From positions 1 to 37,906 of the forward strand of contig PKRH01000013.1 in assembly GCA_017577565.1 (NCBI GenBank): a DNA stretch of 37,906 nt. Reading direction: 5' to 3'. Positions 7,395 through 16,069 of the stretch are shown here, piece by piece. The notes under the pieces were generated by a model. That model saw nothing but the letters and a program-made list of their open reading frames with translations, was not told the origin of the DNA and did no database searches. Each line of letters begins with the position of its first letter. Within the stretch, counting starts at the first letter, position 1. This stretch comes from Thermoanaerobacterales bacterium. Lineage in GTDB: Bacteria; Actinomycetota; Acidimicrobiia; Acidimicrobiales; JACDCH01. Position numbers and translations under genes: made by a program.

Positions 7395-8561
7395 TCAGCC
7401 GCGCACGGGCGGCGGTGCGTGCTCGAGGTGCGCCAGGCGCCGGGCCCGCAGGCTCATGGCCACCCGCCGCGCCGCCATCTGGGCCCGGCCCCGCCGGCCG
7501 GGGGCGACGAGGGCGACGGACCGCGTGGGCCGCACCTCGGTCGCCCACCGGTCCTTGTAGGGGAAGTCGCCGGCCCGCATGTCCACCTCGGTGACGCCGT
7601 CCCGCATGTCGTGGACGAGCAGCTCGTGCAGGTGCAGGAGGCCGACCGAGTACGGGCGGAAGTCGGGGTCGTAGCTGCACAGGTCGCCGACCTCGCGGTC
7701 GCCGACGCGGTGGTCGACGGTCACGCCGACGATCCGTCCGCCGACCGACAGCGTCGTGACGCGGCCCAAGCCGGACCGGACGAGCGCGGTGACGACGTCG
7801 TGCGTGAAGGCGGCCCGGCCGGGCCCGGCGAAGACCCGCGGGCCCTCGCCGGGTCCCCAGCGCCGGGCGAGGAAGTCCTGCATCCGCAGCAGCGCGCCGG
7901 GCACGTCGTCGACGGCGGCGGCGAAGGTGACCTCGCCGTGCGCCACCTCCAGCTTGCGGCGCCGGCGGGGCAGGTCCCGCTTGCGGGCCAGCCGGTCCAG
8001 CGCCTCGGGGCCGTCGAGGTCGGCGAAGCGGACGATCCGGTTCTCCGCCCGCCGCCCCATGGGCACGCAGACCACGTCGTCGCGGCCCTCGAGCAGCCCG
8101 AGCAGCGGGTCGTCCTCGCGCAGCCGCCGCAGGTTGACGGCGGTGTCCTCGTGGTGGACGAGGTGGACGAGGTGGTCGGCGATGGCCGCCGCCACCGGCA
8201 GCGGGTCGGGCCCGAGGAGCGGGTCGCCGTAGTCGCCGTGCTCGGTGCCCGCGGACACGAGCAGGGTGAACCCGGCGCGGGCGCCGCCCAGCCGGGTGCG
8301 GGCGAAGGGGGCGAGCCCCACGAGCTCGCCGTCGCGCCAGACCGTCACCGCGTAGACGCCACCGCGCGGCTGGAAGTGCTCGTACCACGTCAGCACCCAC
8401 GCGGGGCTGGCGTAGGCGGTCGCCGTCGGCGAGGCCAGGAGCAGCCGGTGCCACGCGCCTTCGAGGGAGCGGAGCCAGTCGAGGCTCTCGATCGGCACGA
8501 CCCGCACGCGGTCCGCCGGCCTGTCGACCGCCGGCGCACCGGCGTCCACGCTGTTCGTCAT
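7395..8561 (-). CDS. CelD/BioF2-like GNAT acyltransferase
   Basis: This 388-residue cytosolic protein has two linked GNAT-like halves as in the CelD/Acetyltransf_6 family. The first half includes WHRLLLASPTATAYASPAWVL and WRDGELVGLAPFARTRLGG, a typical family opening. The second half contains the acceptor domain around SVGGRIVGVTVDHRVGD, DLCSYDPDFRPYSVGLLHLH and DMRAGDFPYKDRW; that last element is a well-conserved signature in this family. Members add acyl groups, often to polysaccharide or peptidyl precursors; the substrate is unknown. ATG 8561 is preferred over the ATG seven codons upstream because AGGGCGGAG is a proper ribosome binding site 3-11 nt before it. It is transcribed toward the phosphoribosyltransferase with a 44-bp gap. 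Confidence 0.8.
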   Translation of the reverse strand: MTNSVDAGAPAVDRPADRVRVVPIESLDWLRSLEGAWHRLLLASPTATAYASPAWVLTWYEHFQPRGGVYAVTVWRDGELVGLAPFARTRLGGARAGFTLLVSAGTEHGDYGDPLLGPDPLPVAAAIADHLVHLVHHEDTAVNLRRLREDDPLLGLLEGRDDVVCVPMGRRAENRIVRFADLDGPEALDRLARKRDLPRRRRKLEVAHGEVTFAAAVDDVPGALLRMQDFLARRWGPGEGPRVFAGPGRAAFTHDVVTALVRSGLGRVTTLSVGGRIVGVTVDHRVGDREVGDLCSYDPDFRPYSVGLLHLHELLVHDMRDGVTEVDMRAGDFPYKDRWATEVRPTRSVALVAPGRRGRAQMAARRVAMSLRARRLAHLEHAPPPVRG

Positions 8562-8672
8562 CTCTCCGCCCTGTCTGGCCACGCCCGTTCGGGCCGGTGG
8601 CCTCGGGCGAGGCTACGCGCGCTGAGTGGCACTCGCAACGTCGGGCGCGCGACATGCTCGAGACGTCGCACG

Positions 8673-10058
8673 CTACGCCTCCACGCCCTGGATGCGGGCC
8701 GCGGCGGCGCGGTGGCGGGCGAGGACCTCCTCGAGGCCCGGGACCCGCAGCTCGCCGTCCTCGACGACGGGCCGGCCGGCGACGACCGTGTGGTGGGCGG
8801 CGACCGGGCCGCAGCGCAGCAGCGCCTCGACGGGGTCGGTGAGCGCGCCCGCGAAGGCCGGGCCCTCCAGCTTCCAGGCCACGAGGTCGGCGGCCGCGCC
8901 GGGGGCCAGCACCCCCAGCTCGCCCAGACGGCCGAGGCAGGCCGCCGAGCCCCGGGTCGCCAGCTCGAGCGCGTCGCGGGCGGTGAACGACGTCGGCCCG
9001 CCCCGCTGGCGGGCGAGCAGCAGCGCGCCCCGGGCCTCGAGCCACAGCGACGCGCAGTCGGTCGACGAGGAGCCGTCGCACCCCAGGCCGACCGGCACGC
9101 CCGCCGCCCGCATCTCGGCGACCGGGGCGATCCCGCCCCCGCCGATCATCATGTTCGAGCTCGGGCAGTGGGCGACCCCGGTGCCCCAGGCGCCGAGGCG
9201 GGCGACCTCGGCCTCGTCGGGGTAGATGCAGTGTGCGACCCAGGCCCGGTCCGTGCCCCAGCCGCAGTCCTCGAAGTGCTCGATCGGCCGGCGCCCGTAG
9301 CGCTCGAGGCAGTAGCGGTCCTCGTCGGGGTCCTCGGCGAGGTGGGTGTGCAGGCGCACGTCGAGGCGCTCGGCCAGCTCGGCCGTCCGGCGCATGAGGT
9401 CGGGCGACACGGTGAACGGCGCGCACGGCGCCAGCGCGACCCGGACCATGGCGCCGGGGGAGGGGTCGTGGTGGGCCGCGACCGCCGCCTCGCTCTCGGC
9501 GAGGATCGTGTCCTCGTCCTGCACCACCGAGTCGGGCGGCAGGCCCCCGTCCTTCGCCGACAGCGACATCGACCCCCGGGTGGGGTGGAAGCGCAGGCCG
9601 ACCTCGCGGGCCGCCGCGATCTCGGCGCCCAGCACGTCGCCCCCGCCGGCCGGGTGCACGTAGAGGTGGTCGCTCGTCGTGGTGCACCCGCCCAGCGCCA
9701 GCTCGGCGAGCCCGACCCACGCCGCCAGGTACGACGCCTCCTCGTCGAGCAGCGCCCAGCGGGGGTAGAGCGTCGTCAGCCAGTCGAACAGCGAGGCGCT
9801 GGTGGCCGGCCGGAACGACCGGGTCAGGTTCTGGAAGATGTGGTGGTGGGTGTTGACCAGCCCGGGGGTGACGAGGCAGCCGTCGGCCCGCAGCACCCGG
9901 GCCGCCGGCGGGGGTGGGTCGGGTGCTGCGCCCACGGCGGTGACGAACCCGTCGCGGCACGCCACCCACCCACCTGACAGCTCACGGCGCTCGTCGTCCA
10001 TCGTGACCACGAGGTCGGCGCCGGCGACGAGCAGGTCCACGGGCGCAGGTGCGGTCAC
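8673..10058 (-). CDS. 8-oxoguanine deaminase
   Basis: This 461-residue amidohydrolase of the ATZ/TRZ-type family matches the 8-oxoguanine deaminase subgroup (EC 3.5.4.32). Metal ligands are visible: HxH in VNTHHHIFQNLTRSF, His in RLHTHLAEDPDEDRYC, His in VAHCIYPDEAE, and Asp in GCDGSSSTDCA. The stretches RRPIEHFEDCGW and HCPSSNMMIGGGGIAP are diagnostic of the subgroup. The enzyme hydrolyses 8-oxoguanine to uric acid and ammonia, removing a product of oxidised nucleic acid. I place the start at GTG 10058, where coding character begins and a TAGGTT -10 ends 8 nt upstream; the longer open frame upstream is antisense to nothing useful and overlaps the VOC gene. A general purine or guanine deaminase is the alternative. 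Confidence 0.88.
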   Translation of the reverse strand: MTAPAPVDLLVAGADLVVTMDDERRELSGGWVACRDGFVTAVGAAPDPPPPAARVLRADGCLVTPGLVNTHHHIFQNLTRSFRPATSASLFDWLTTLYPRWALLDEEASYLAAWVGLAELALGGCTTTSDHLYVHPAGGGDVLGAEIAAAREVGLRFHPTRGSMSLSAKDGGLPPDSVVQDEDTILAESEAAVAAHHDPSPGAMVRVALAPCAPFTVSPDLMRRTAELAERLDVRLHTHLAEDPDEDRYCLERYGRRPIEHFEDCGWGTDRAWVAHCIYPDEAEVARLGAWGTGVAHCPSSNMMIGGGGIAPVAEMRAAGVPVGLGCDGSSSTDCASLWLEARGALLLARQRGGPTSFTARDALELATRGSAACLGRLGELGVLAPGAAADLVAWKLEGPAFAGALTDPVEALLRCGPVAAHHTVVAGRPVVEDGELRVPGLEEVLARHRAAAARIQGVEA

Positions 10059-10066
10059 GTCGGTGG

Positions 10067-10072
10067 AACCTA
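10067..10072 (-). promoter_or_regulatory. -10 hexamer TAGGTT, leaderless start
   Basis: On the minus strand TAGGTT ends 8 nt before GTG 10058 of the 8-oxoguanine deaminase gene. No ribosome binding site is present, so the mRNA probably begins at the start codon. Confidence 0.5.
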
Positions 10073-10102
10073 CCGCCGCCGGGGCCCCCGTGCGGTGCGG
10101 GT

Positions 10103-10969
10103 TCAGGCCGGCTCGGGCGGCCGGTACTGGCTGAGGCGCAGCGTCGCCCCCTGCGGGTCGCGGACCGTCACCATCCGGGTGTAGGTGGTGTCGATCGTCG
10201 GGCCGAGCGGCGTGGCGCCGAGCTCGACCGCCCGGGCGAGGGCGGCGTCCGCGTCGGCGACGCCGAAGGTCACGGTCCAGCGGGGCTCGGCGGCCTCGCC
10301 CTCGGCGCCGAGGTCCTGCACCAGGGCGACGGCGTCGGCGTAGCGGTCGAGCCCGCCGTCCCCGCCGTCGTGGCCGGCCGCCGGGTCCTGCCCGGCCAGG
10401 TGGGCGCCGTAGCCGTCCAGCGCCCAGAACCCGATGGTGGCCCCGTCGTCGCCGAGGTCGAGGGGCACGACCTCCCAGCCGAGCACGGTGCCGTAGAACT
10501 CCTCGGCCCGGGACCGGTCGGCGGTGTGCAGCTCGCTGAAGCTCCACGTGCCGGGCTCGTTCACCGCCACGGCCCCGGCCAGGGTGCCGGCCTGCCACAG
10601 GCCGAACCGTGCGCCCTCGGGGTCGGCGCACAGCACCACCCGGCCCGACGGCCCGACGTCGGCCGGCGGGTTCAGGACCGCGCCCCCGGCCCGCTCGACG
10701 GCCGCCGCGGCGTCGTCGGCCGACGCCACGTGCACGTACTGCGTCCAGCCGTCGGGGACGACCTCGTCGGGCGGCGGCGTGCCCAGCCCGCCGACCGGGC
10801 GGCCGTCGAGCAGGGCGTAGGCGTAGGTGGCGGGGGCGCCCTCCGGCGTGCGGACGTCGAAGGTCCACCCGAACAGCCCGCCGTAGAACGCGGTGGTGGC
10901 CTCGAAGTCCGGCTGCACCAGGTCGACCCAGCACGGCACGCCGACGGGGTAGCTGGTCCGGTCCGACAT
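10103..10969 (-). CDS. Two-domain VOC (glyoxalase-fold) protein
   Basis: The 288-residue protein contains two vicinal-oxygen-chelate modules. The first opens with PVGVPCWVDLVQPDFEATTAFYGGLFGW and ends in VLCADPEGARFGLWQAG. The second opens with TWSFSELHTADRSRAEEFYGTVLGWE and ends in VTVRDPQGATLRLSQ. The paired FYG-LFGW motifs are typical of actinobacterial VOC proteins related to the 27-kDa antigen Cfp30B. Candidate metal positions are the strand-1 acids or histidines and the E/Q of the last strand, but the set is incomplete, so catalysis is uncertain. ATG 10969 has an excellent GGAGGA ribosome binding site. Possible roles are detoxification of an electrophile or an antibiotic-binding protein; neither is shown. 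Confidence 0.82.
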   Translation of the reverse strand: MSDRTSYPVGVPCWVDLVQPDFEATTAFYGGLFGWTFDVRTPEGAPATYAYALLDGRPVGGLGTPPPDEVVPDGWTQYVHVASADDAAAAVERAGGAVLNPPADVGPSGRVVLCADPEGARFGLWQAGTLAGAVAVNEPGTWSFSELHTADRSRAEEFYGTVLGWEVVPLDLGDDGATIGFWALDGYGAHLAGQDPAAGHDGGDGGLDRYADAVALVQDLGAEGEAAEPRWTVTFGVADADAALARAVELGATPLGPTIDTTYTRMVTVRDPQGATLRLSQYRPPEPA

Positions 10970-11039
10970 GGGGGTCCTCCTCTGCGTCGCTTCCTCGGTG
11001 CCACCGTACGGACCGAAACCGGCCACCCCCTGACCGGGT

Positions 11040-12335
11040 TCAGCCGGCGATGCCGGCCCGCCGCCGGCGCCGGCGCCACCGGCCCCGGGGTGCGGCGTGG
11101 CGGGGCCGGGCGGGCTCGGCGTCCGCCTCCTCGTCCTCCTCGTCCTCGAGCGGGCCGGCCGGCGGGCCGAGGCCCGGGCCCAGCATCAGCCGCGTCGGCT
11201 CGCCGGGGCCGAGCACGTAGGCGGCCAGGGCGGTGGTGATCGGCACCGACGCCACCAGGCCGATGGAGCCGACCAGCATGCGCACGACCTCGACGGCGAC
11301 GACCTCGCTGGTGAGCAGCCGCCCGACCGGCTGGTCGCCCTGGGCGAAGAACAGCAGCAGCGGCAGCGAGGCGCCGGCGTAGGCGAGCACCAGCGTGTTG
11401 ACCGTCGAGGCGACGTGGTCGCGCCCGACCTGCAGCGCCTCCCGGTAGAGCATCCGGGGCGGCAGGCCGGGGTTGGCCCGCCGGAGGGCGTTGACGAGCG
11501 ACACCTGGCTGACCGTCACGTCGTCGAGCACGCCGAGCGCGCCGACGACGATCCCCGCGACGAGCAGGCCCCGCAGGTCGAGCGCCTCGGCGGTCACCCG
11601 CAGGGTCCGGGCCCGGTCGTCGGCCAGGCCGCTGAGCTGCGTGGCGGCGGCCACGCCGAAGGCCAGCGCGCTGGTCAGCGCCAGGCTGAGCAGCGTCCCG
11701 GCGAGCGCCACGGTCGTCGCCAGGTTGGGGCCGTGGGCCAGGTAGAGGGCGAGGAAGGCGACGACGACCGTCGCCGCCAGGGCGACCTGCACGGCCGGCT
11801 CGTCCCGCAGCAGCGCCGGGACGAGGAAGGCGACCAGCACGGCCACGCTGGCGGCCAGCCCGAGCAGCGCCCGCACCCCCTGCCACCGGCCGAAGGCGAC
11901 GACCACGACCACGAACGCCCCGGCGAGCCACAGCATCGGCGTCTCCCGCTGGAAGTCGCTGAAGCTGTAGCGGTAGGGGTCGGGGCTGGTGGGGACGTCG
12001 AGCAGGACGACCTCGTCGCCCGGGGCCAGCTCGGGCACGTCGAACGCGGTGGCCGGCACCGCGAACTCGACGACCTCGCCCGCGTCGTCGCCGGAGGTCA
12101 GCTCCGCGGTCACCAGCCGGCAGTCGTTCGGCGCGTCGATCTCCGGGTCGAGGCACCGGTCGGTCGAGACCTCGACGACCGTGGCGTCGACGTAGGTGTT
12201 GGGCAGGTCACCGAGCTCGGGGGCGTCGCCCCGCGGCCAGAAGGCGGCGAGCCCCAGCAGGGCCAGGGCGCCGGCGACGACGACCGCGACGGTCAGCACG
12301 ACGGGCGAGCGGCGAGGTCTCGCGCTCCGGGACAT
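11040..12335 (-). CDS. YibE/F family multipass membrane protein
   Basis: This 431-residue inner-membrane protein has an N-terminal helix, then an extracytoplasmic domain of about 100 residues with a Cys pair in DRCLDPEIDAPNDCRL, followed by about seven hydrophobic helices. The conserved core LGALGVLDDVTVSQ identifies the YibE/F family, whose biochemical role is not established. The cytoplasmic tail is acidic (EDEEDEEADAEP) and then strongly basic (WRRRRRRAG). The start ATG has a clear GGAGGTG ribosome binding site. It is divergent from the aquaporin gene across 161 bp. The paired N-terminal cysteines may form a disulfide outside the membrane. Confidence 0.85.
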   Translation of the reverse strand: MSRSARPRRSPVVLTVAVVVAGALALLGLAAFWPRGDAPELGDLPNTYVDATVVEVSTDRCLDPEIDAPNDCRLVTAELTSGDDAGEVVEFAVPATAFDVPELAPGDEVVLLDVPTSPDPYRYSFSDFQRETPMLWLAGAFVVVVVAFGRWQGVRALLGLAASVAVLVAFLVPALLRDEPAVQVALAATVVVAFLALYLAHGPNLATTVALAGTLLSLALTSALAFGVAAATQLSGLADDRARTLRVTAEALDLRGLLVAGIVVGALGVLDDVTVSQVSLVNALRRANPGLPPRMLYREALQVGRDHVASTVNTLVLAYAGASLPLLLFFAQGDQPVGRLLTSEVVAVEVVRMLVGSIGLVASVPITTALAAYVLGPGEPTRLMLGPGLGPPAGPLEDEEDEEADAEPARPRHAAPRGRWRRRRRRAGIAG

Positions 12336-12496
12336 GCGCCCACCTCCGTGACCGGTGACCAGGACCCGGTTCGGACCCTAGTTGCGCATCCCGCGGCGTG
12401 GATCGACCACTCTCCGCGCCCATGGCGCGACACTTTCCCCTGGCGCCGTCACCGTTGGTGCAGCGCTCGCCACGTCTCCGATCGGAGGTCCCGGCC
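12336..12496. promoter_or_regulatory. Divergent intergenic region yibE/F - aqpZ
   Basis: The 161-bp gap separates two divergent membrane-protein genes. Both starts carry real ribosome binding sites (GGAGGTG for the minus gene, GGAGG at 12484-12488 for aqpZ), so these transcripts have leaders, unlike many neighbours. Short repeats GTGACC and GGACCCGGTTCGGACCC are visible, but I recognise no operator. Confidence 0.4.
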
Positions 12497-13228
12497 ATGG
12501 AGCTGCAGCGCAAGGCGGCCGCCGAGTTCCTCGGCACGCTCTGGCTCGTGCTCGGCGGGTGCGGCAGCGCCGTGCTCGCCGCGAACTTCATGCCCGACAC
12601 CAACCTGGGCATCGGCCTCGTCGGCGTGTCGCTCGCCTTCGGGCTCACGGTGCTGACCGCGGCCTACGCCATGGGCCACATCTCCGGCGGCCACTTCAAC
12701 CCGGCCGTCACCGTCGGCGTCCTCGTCGCCCGGCGGATCGAGCCGCTCGAGGCGCTCGTCTACGTCGTGTGCCAGGTCGTGGGCGCGATCGCCGGGGCGG
12801 CGATCATCGTCGCCATCGCCAGCGGGGTGGACGGGTTCAGCGTGTCCGAGAGCGGGCTGGCCGCCAACGGCTTCGCCGACCACTCACCGGGCGGCTACGA
12901 CTGGGTCGCCGCCCTGGTGTCCGAGGTCGTGATGACGTTCTTCTTCCTGCTCGTCATCCTCGGCGTCACCGGGCCGGGCGCCCCGGCCGGGTTCGGGCCG
13001 CTGGCCATCGGCCTGGCCCTCACGCTGATCCACCTGATCAGCATCCCGGTCACGAACACCTCGGTGAACCCGGCCCGCTCGACCGGCCCGGCGGTGTTCG
13101 TCGGCGACTGGGCGACGGAGCAGCTGTGGATGTTCTGGCTGGCGCCGCTCGTCGGCGCCGTGCTGGCCGGGCTGGTCCACACGTACGTGATCGCCGAGCG
13201 CCCGGAGACCGTGGAGGGCTACAGCTGA
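12497..13228 (+). CDS. aqpZ: Aquaporin Z-type water channel
   Basis: The 243-residue protein is a six-helix major intrinsic protein. Both pore motifs are intact: GGHFNPAVTVG in the first half and TSVNPARSTGPA in the second. The opening ELQRKAAAEFLGTLWLVLGGCGSAVL and the segment GVSLAFGLTVLTAAYAMGHISG match AqpZ. The residue after the second NPA is Arg, as in the water-selective filter. It passes water across the cytoplasmic membrane during osmotic change. ATG 12497 is chosen over earlier in-frame ATGs because GGAGG lies 8 nt upstream and homology begins there. Its stop overlaps the convergent DUF885 gene by 10 bases. Confidence 0.93.
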   Translation: MELQRKAAAEFLGTLWLVLGGCGSAVLAANFMPDTNLGIGLVGVSLAFGLTVLTAAYAMGHISGGHFNPAVTVGVLVARRIEPLEALVYVVCQVVGAIAGAAIIVAIASGVDGFSVSESGLAANGFADHSPGGYDWVAALVSEVVMTFFFLLVILGVTGPGAPAGFGPLAIGLALTLIHLISIPVTNTSVNPARSTGPAVFVGDWATEQLWMFWLAPLVGAVLAGLVHTYVIAERPETVEGYS

Positions 13229-14934
13229 CCGGCGCCGGCGGCGTCGACCCAGCGGGCGACCTGGGCCTGCAGCACCCGCAGGCTGACGGTGGCCCCGCCG
13301 AGCACGGCGTCGTGGAAGCCCCGGATGTCGAAGGCCTCGCCGAGCCGGCGCCGGGCGTCGTCCCGCAGGCGCAGGATCTCCCGCTGGCCGACCTTGTAGG
13401 CGAGCGCCTGGCCGGGCATGCCGATGTAGCGGTCGACCTCGACGACGATCTCGTCCCGGTTGACCGGCGCGTGGGCGGCCATGAAGTCGATGGCCTGCTG
13501 GCGGGTCCAGCCCAGCGCGTGGAGCCCGGTGTCGACCACCAGCCGGCAGGCCCGCCAGGCGTCGCTGGCCAGCATGCCGAGGCGGTCGAGGTCGGTCTCG
13601 TACAGGCCCATCTCGTCGGCCAGCCGCTCGGTGTAGAGCGCCCAGCCCTCGACGAAGGCGGTGTGGCCCCACGACAGCCGCCGGAAGGCGGGCAGGTCGG
13701 TGCGCTCGGCGGCGATGGCGAGCTGCAGGTGGTGCCCGGGGATCGCCTCGTGGAAGGCGATCGACGCCGTCTCGGCCCGCCCCCGGGACGTGGGGTCGTG
13801 GAGGTTGACGTGGTACTCGCCGGGGCGGCTGCCGTCCGGCGCCGGCGGCGTGTAGTAGGCGGCGGGGGAGTCGGCCGCCAGGTAGTCGGGCACCGGGATC
13901 AGCTCGCACGGCGCCTGGGGCAGGATGCCGAACCAGTCGGGGATCGCCGCGGTGGCGGCGTCGAGGCAGGCCCGGGCGTGGGCCATGATCTCGTCGCCGT
14001 CCCGGTAGCGCAGCTCGGGGTCCTCCAGCAGCCGCTCGAACACGACCGCCAGGTCGCCGGTGCCGAACTGGCGCTCGCCGACGGCGGCGAACTCGGCCGG
14101 CAGCGACTCGGTCGCCTCCTCCAGCCCGATCCGGTGCAGCTCCTCGGGGGTGAGCGGCAGACCGGTGTGCAGCTCGATCAGGCCCCGGTACAGCTCCTCG
14201 CCGTCGTCGAGGTGCAGCAGGCCGGGCCGGTCGTCGGGGCGGGCCCGGGGCAGCAGCTCGTCGCGCAGCACGTCGCGGTAGCGGGCGAAGGCCGGGCGGA
14301 CGTGCTCGCGCACGGCCGTGGCCAGCTCGTCCCGCCAGGCGTCCAGCCCGTCCCACCCCTCGGGGCCGGCGAGGTTGACGAACGGGTCGCGCTCGATCGG
14401 CGAGTCGAGGTAGCCCTCGACCTGGTTGAGGGACCGCTCGATGTTGATCCGGGCCGGCGTGCGGCCGGCGGCCAGCGCCGCCCGGAACCGGTCGGCCGCC
14501 TGGTCGAGCATCGTGCCGTAGCGCCGGGTGCGCTCGATCGCCATGCGGGCGTGCTCGGGCTCGGGGGCCCGCAGCTGGCCGGCGGTGATGAGCAGGTCGG
14601 CGTGGACGCCGTCGAGCTGGTCCCAGGCCATCTCGGCGAGGCGCAGGTCGATGGCCCGGATGGCGTCGTCGAGCTCGTGGAGCAGCAGGTCGCGGGTGAC
14701 GGCGTCGGCCTCGTCGAGCCCGTCGAGGGCGGCGGCCCGGTCCCGCAGGTCGACCCAGGTGGCCCGCAGGCGCTCCTCGGCCTCGGCCGACAGGTCGTCG
14801 ACCCGGTCGTCGTAGCGGTGGTCGCCGATGAAGGTGGCGAACAGCGGGCTGGCCCCGAGCCGGGCCTCCCAGTACTCGTCGGCCAGGGCGCGGACGGCGG
14901 TGGTTCCGTCGGTGGGAGCGGTCACGCCCACCAT
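13219..14934 (-). CDS. DUF885 peptidase-like protein
   Basis: The 571-residue protein is mostly helical and belongs to DUF885. The metal-protease-like motif FHEAIPGHHLQL supplies HExxxHH-type ligands, and a downstream glutamate in FVEGWALYTERLADE is the expected third ligand or partner, as in carboxypeptidase-like metallopeptidases. Other family marks are YYTPPAPDGSRPGEY, MPGQALAYKVGQ and a C-terminal RGFHDAVLG. It lacks a signal peptide, so a cytosolic peptidase role is likely but unproven. The start is uncertain: ATG 14934 has no ribosome binding site, while GTG 14925 has CAGCAT ending 7 nt upstream in the leaderless arrangement common here. It reads toward aqpZ and overlaps it by 10 bases. 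Confidence 0.82.
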   Translation of the reverse strand: MVGVTAPTDGTTAVRALADEYWEARLGASPLFATFIGDHRYDDRVDDLSAEAEERLRATWVDLRDRAAALDGLDEADAVTRDLLLHELDDAIRAIDLRLAEMAWDQLDGVHADLLITAGQLRAPEPEHARMAIERTRRYGTMLDQAADRFRAALAAGRTPARINIERSLNQVEGYLDSPIERDPFVNLAGPEGWDGLDAWRDELATAVREHVRPAFARYRDVLRDELLPRARPDDRPGLLHLDDGEELYRGLIELHTGLPLTPEELHRIGLEEATESLPAEFAAVGERQFGTGDLAVVFERLLEDPELRYRDGDEIMAHARACLDAATAAIPDWFGILPQAPCELIPVPDYLAADSPAAYYTPPAPDGSRPGEYHVNLHDPTSRGRAETASIAFHEAIPGHHLQLAIAAERTDLPAFRRLSWGHTAFVEGWALYTERLADEMGLYETDLDRLGMLASDAWRACRLVVDTGLHALGWTRQQAIDFMAAHAPVNRDEIVVEVDRYIGMPGQALAYKVGQREILRLRDDARRRLGEAFDIRGFHDAVLGGATVSLRVLQAQVARWVDAAGAGQL

Positions 14935-14987
14935 GCTGCCCGACGGCGCCCCGGCCGCCGAGACGTTTGCGGGCCGGTGACCGGCGC

Positions 14988-16025
14988 CTAGCCGACCACC
15001 TTGACCGCCTTGTGGGGGAAGCGGCGGGCGACGTGCTCGGCCGCCGGGGTGCCGGACCGGACGTAGACCGTCTCCTCCCGGCGCTGGAGCGGCCGGACGA
15101 CCTCGGCCAGGAACCGGCGCCGGTCGTCGAGCCAGGGGCCGATGACCTCCTCGCCGGCCGGGCAGACCGCCATGCAGTAGGCGGCCTTGTAGTCGGCCTT
15201 GAACGACAGGCTCTGCCACATCGAGACCGTCTCGGTGTCGCTGACGCGGCGGCGGTAGTCCTCGGCGTCGCGGCTGTCGGCCAGCGCGTGCACCCAGTCG
15301 GCGAACCCGGTCATGAACTCCCGGTAGTTGTGCGTGTCGCAGGCCAGGAAGTCGAACTCGCCGTCGTCGTGGATGGCGCCGACCGGGCACACGGCCACGC
15401 ACAGCTTGCACTCGAGGCAGGGGTTGTACTCGATGGGCGAGTCGTAGGCGCTGACCGTGGCCTGGGTGACCACGGTCCCCAGCACGACGAAGTTGCCGAA
15501 CCGGGGGTGGATCACGTTGCGGTGGATGCCCATCCGCCCCAGCCCGGCCGCCACCGCCACCCGCTTGTGCGGCACCGAGTGGGCGTGGTCGGGGAACCGC
15601 TCCATCTCCTGGGGGAAGCCGGCGGCCGGGTTGGCGGCCCGGACGCCGTGGTCCTGGAGCGACCGGGCGATGCGCCGCGCCACCTGGTCGGCCGCGTCGT
15701 AGGCGGTGTGGAACTCGAGGTTGGCGGTGGCCCGGGCCGGGCTGCGGAGGTTGTCGCGGTTGGTCCGCACGACGAAGCCGATCAGCGTGGCGATGCCGGG
15801 CATGACCTCGTCGATGTAGGGGCGGTCGCCGGCCAGGTCGGGGTGGTCGATCGGCACGAACCCGACGTCGTCGGCCCCGGCCTCGAGGCACAGCCGGCGG
15901 AGCCAGCCGGCGTCGAGCGGCCCGTCGGGCGCCGGCGCCCGCTCCCCGGGCGAGGCGCCGTCGGCCTGCGCGCGGCGGGCCCGCACCCGGCGGACGGTCG
16001 GGTGGTCCTCGTAGCGTTCTTTCAT
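14988..16025 (-). CDS. 4Fe-4S protein resembling epoxyqueuosine reductase
   Basis: The 345-residue protein has an N-terminal QueG/reductive-dehalogenase-like fold. In it, RVAVAAGLGRMGIHRNVIHPRFGNFVVLGTVVT (shown here only for its GLGRMG and FGNF elements) corresponds to the cobalamin-side region of QueG-type proteins. A ferredoxin cluster follows: CLECKLCVAVCP (Cys203, 206, 209, 213). The second cluster is reduced to CMAVCP plus isolated cysteines, so it is non-canonical. The length is shorter than typical QueG with its HEAT tail. It is divergent from an HxlR regulator and its start codon and -10 lie inside the shared 42-bp palindrome, so it is almost certainly that regulator's target. Queuosine function is doubtful; a redox role fits better. 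ATG 16034 is a poorer start. Confidence 0.75.
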   Translation of the reverse strand: MKERYEDHPTVRRVRARRAQADGASPGERAPAPDGPLDAGWLRRLCLEAGADDVGFVPIDHPDLAGDRPYIDEVMPGIATLIGFVVRTNRDNLRSPARATANLEFHTAYDAADQVARRIARSLQDHGVRAANPAAGFPQEMERFPDHAHSVPHKRVAVAAGLGRMGIHRNVIHPRFGNFVVLGTVVTQATVSAYDSPIEYNPCLECKLCVAVCPVGAIHDDGEFDFLACDTHNYREFMTGFADWVHALADSRDAEDYRRRVSDTETVSMWQSLSFKADYKAAYCMAVCPAGEEVIGPWLDDRRRFLAEVVRPLQRREETVYVRSGTPAAEHVARRFPHKAVKVVG

Positions 16026-16057
16026 AGAACTCACCCTAGTGAGTTCTATGAAAGAAC
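16016..16057. promoter_or_regulatory. 42-bp double palindrome, predicted HxlR operator
   Basis: Two 19-bp arms (16016-16034 and 16039-16057) are perfect inverted repeats around the spacer CCTA. Each arm also holds its own dyad of the form GTTCT-N5-AGAAC (16016-16030 and 16043-16057), with centres 27 bp apart. The left dyad covers the start codon of the Fe-S gene, the middle contains its -10 (TAGGGT), and the right dyad abuts the -10 of the hxlR-like gene. This is the arrangement expected for a dimeric regulator that represses both divergent promoters. Confidence 0.8.
16033..16038 (-). promoter_or_regulatory. -10 hexamer TAGGGT of the Fe-S gene
   Basis: On the minus strand TAGGGT ends 7 nt before ATG 16025. 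It sits in the centre of the palindrome, so bound regulator would block RNA polymerase. No ribosome binding site is present, so the mRNA is probably leaderless. Confidence 0.6.
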
Positions 16058-16063
16058 TAAAAT
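16058..16063 (+). promoter_or_regulatory. -10 hexamer TAAAAT of the hxlR-like gene
   Basis: TAAAAT directly follows the right arm of the palindrome and ends 6 nt before GTG 16070. There is no Shine-Dalgarno, and a stop codon just upstream in frame excludes a longer protein, so GTG 16070 is probably also the first base of the mRNA. Confidence 0.65.
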
Positions 16064-16069
16064 GCGAAC

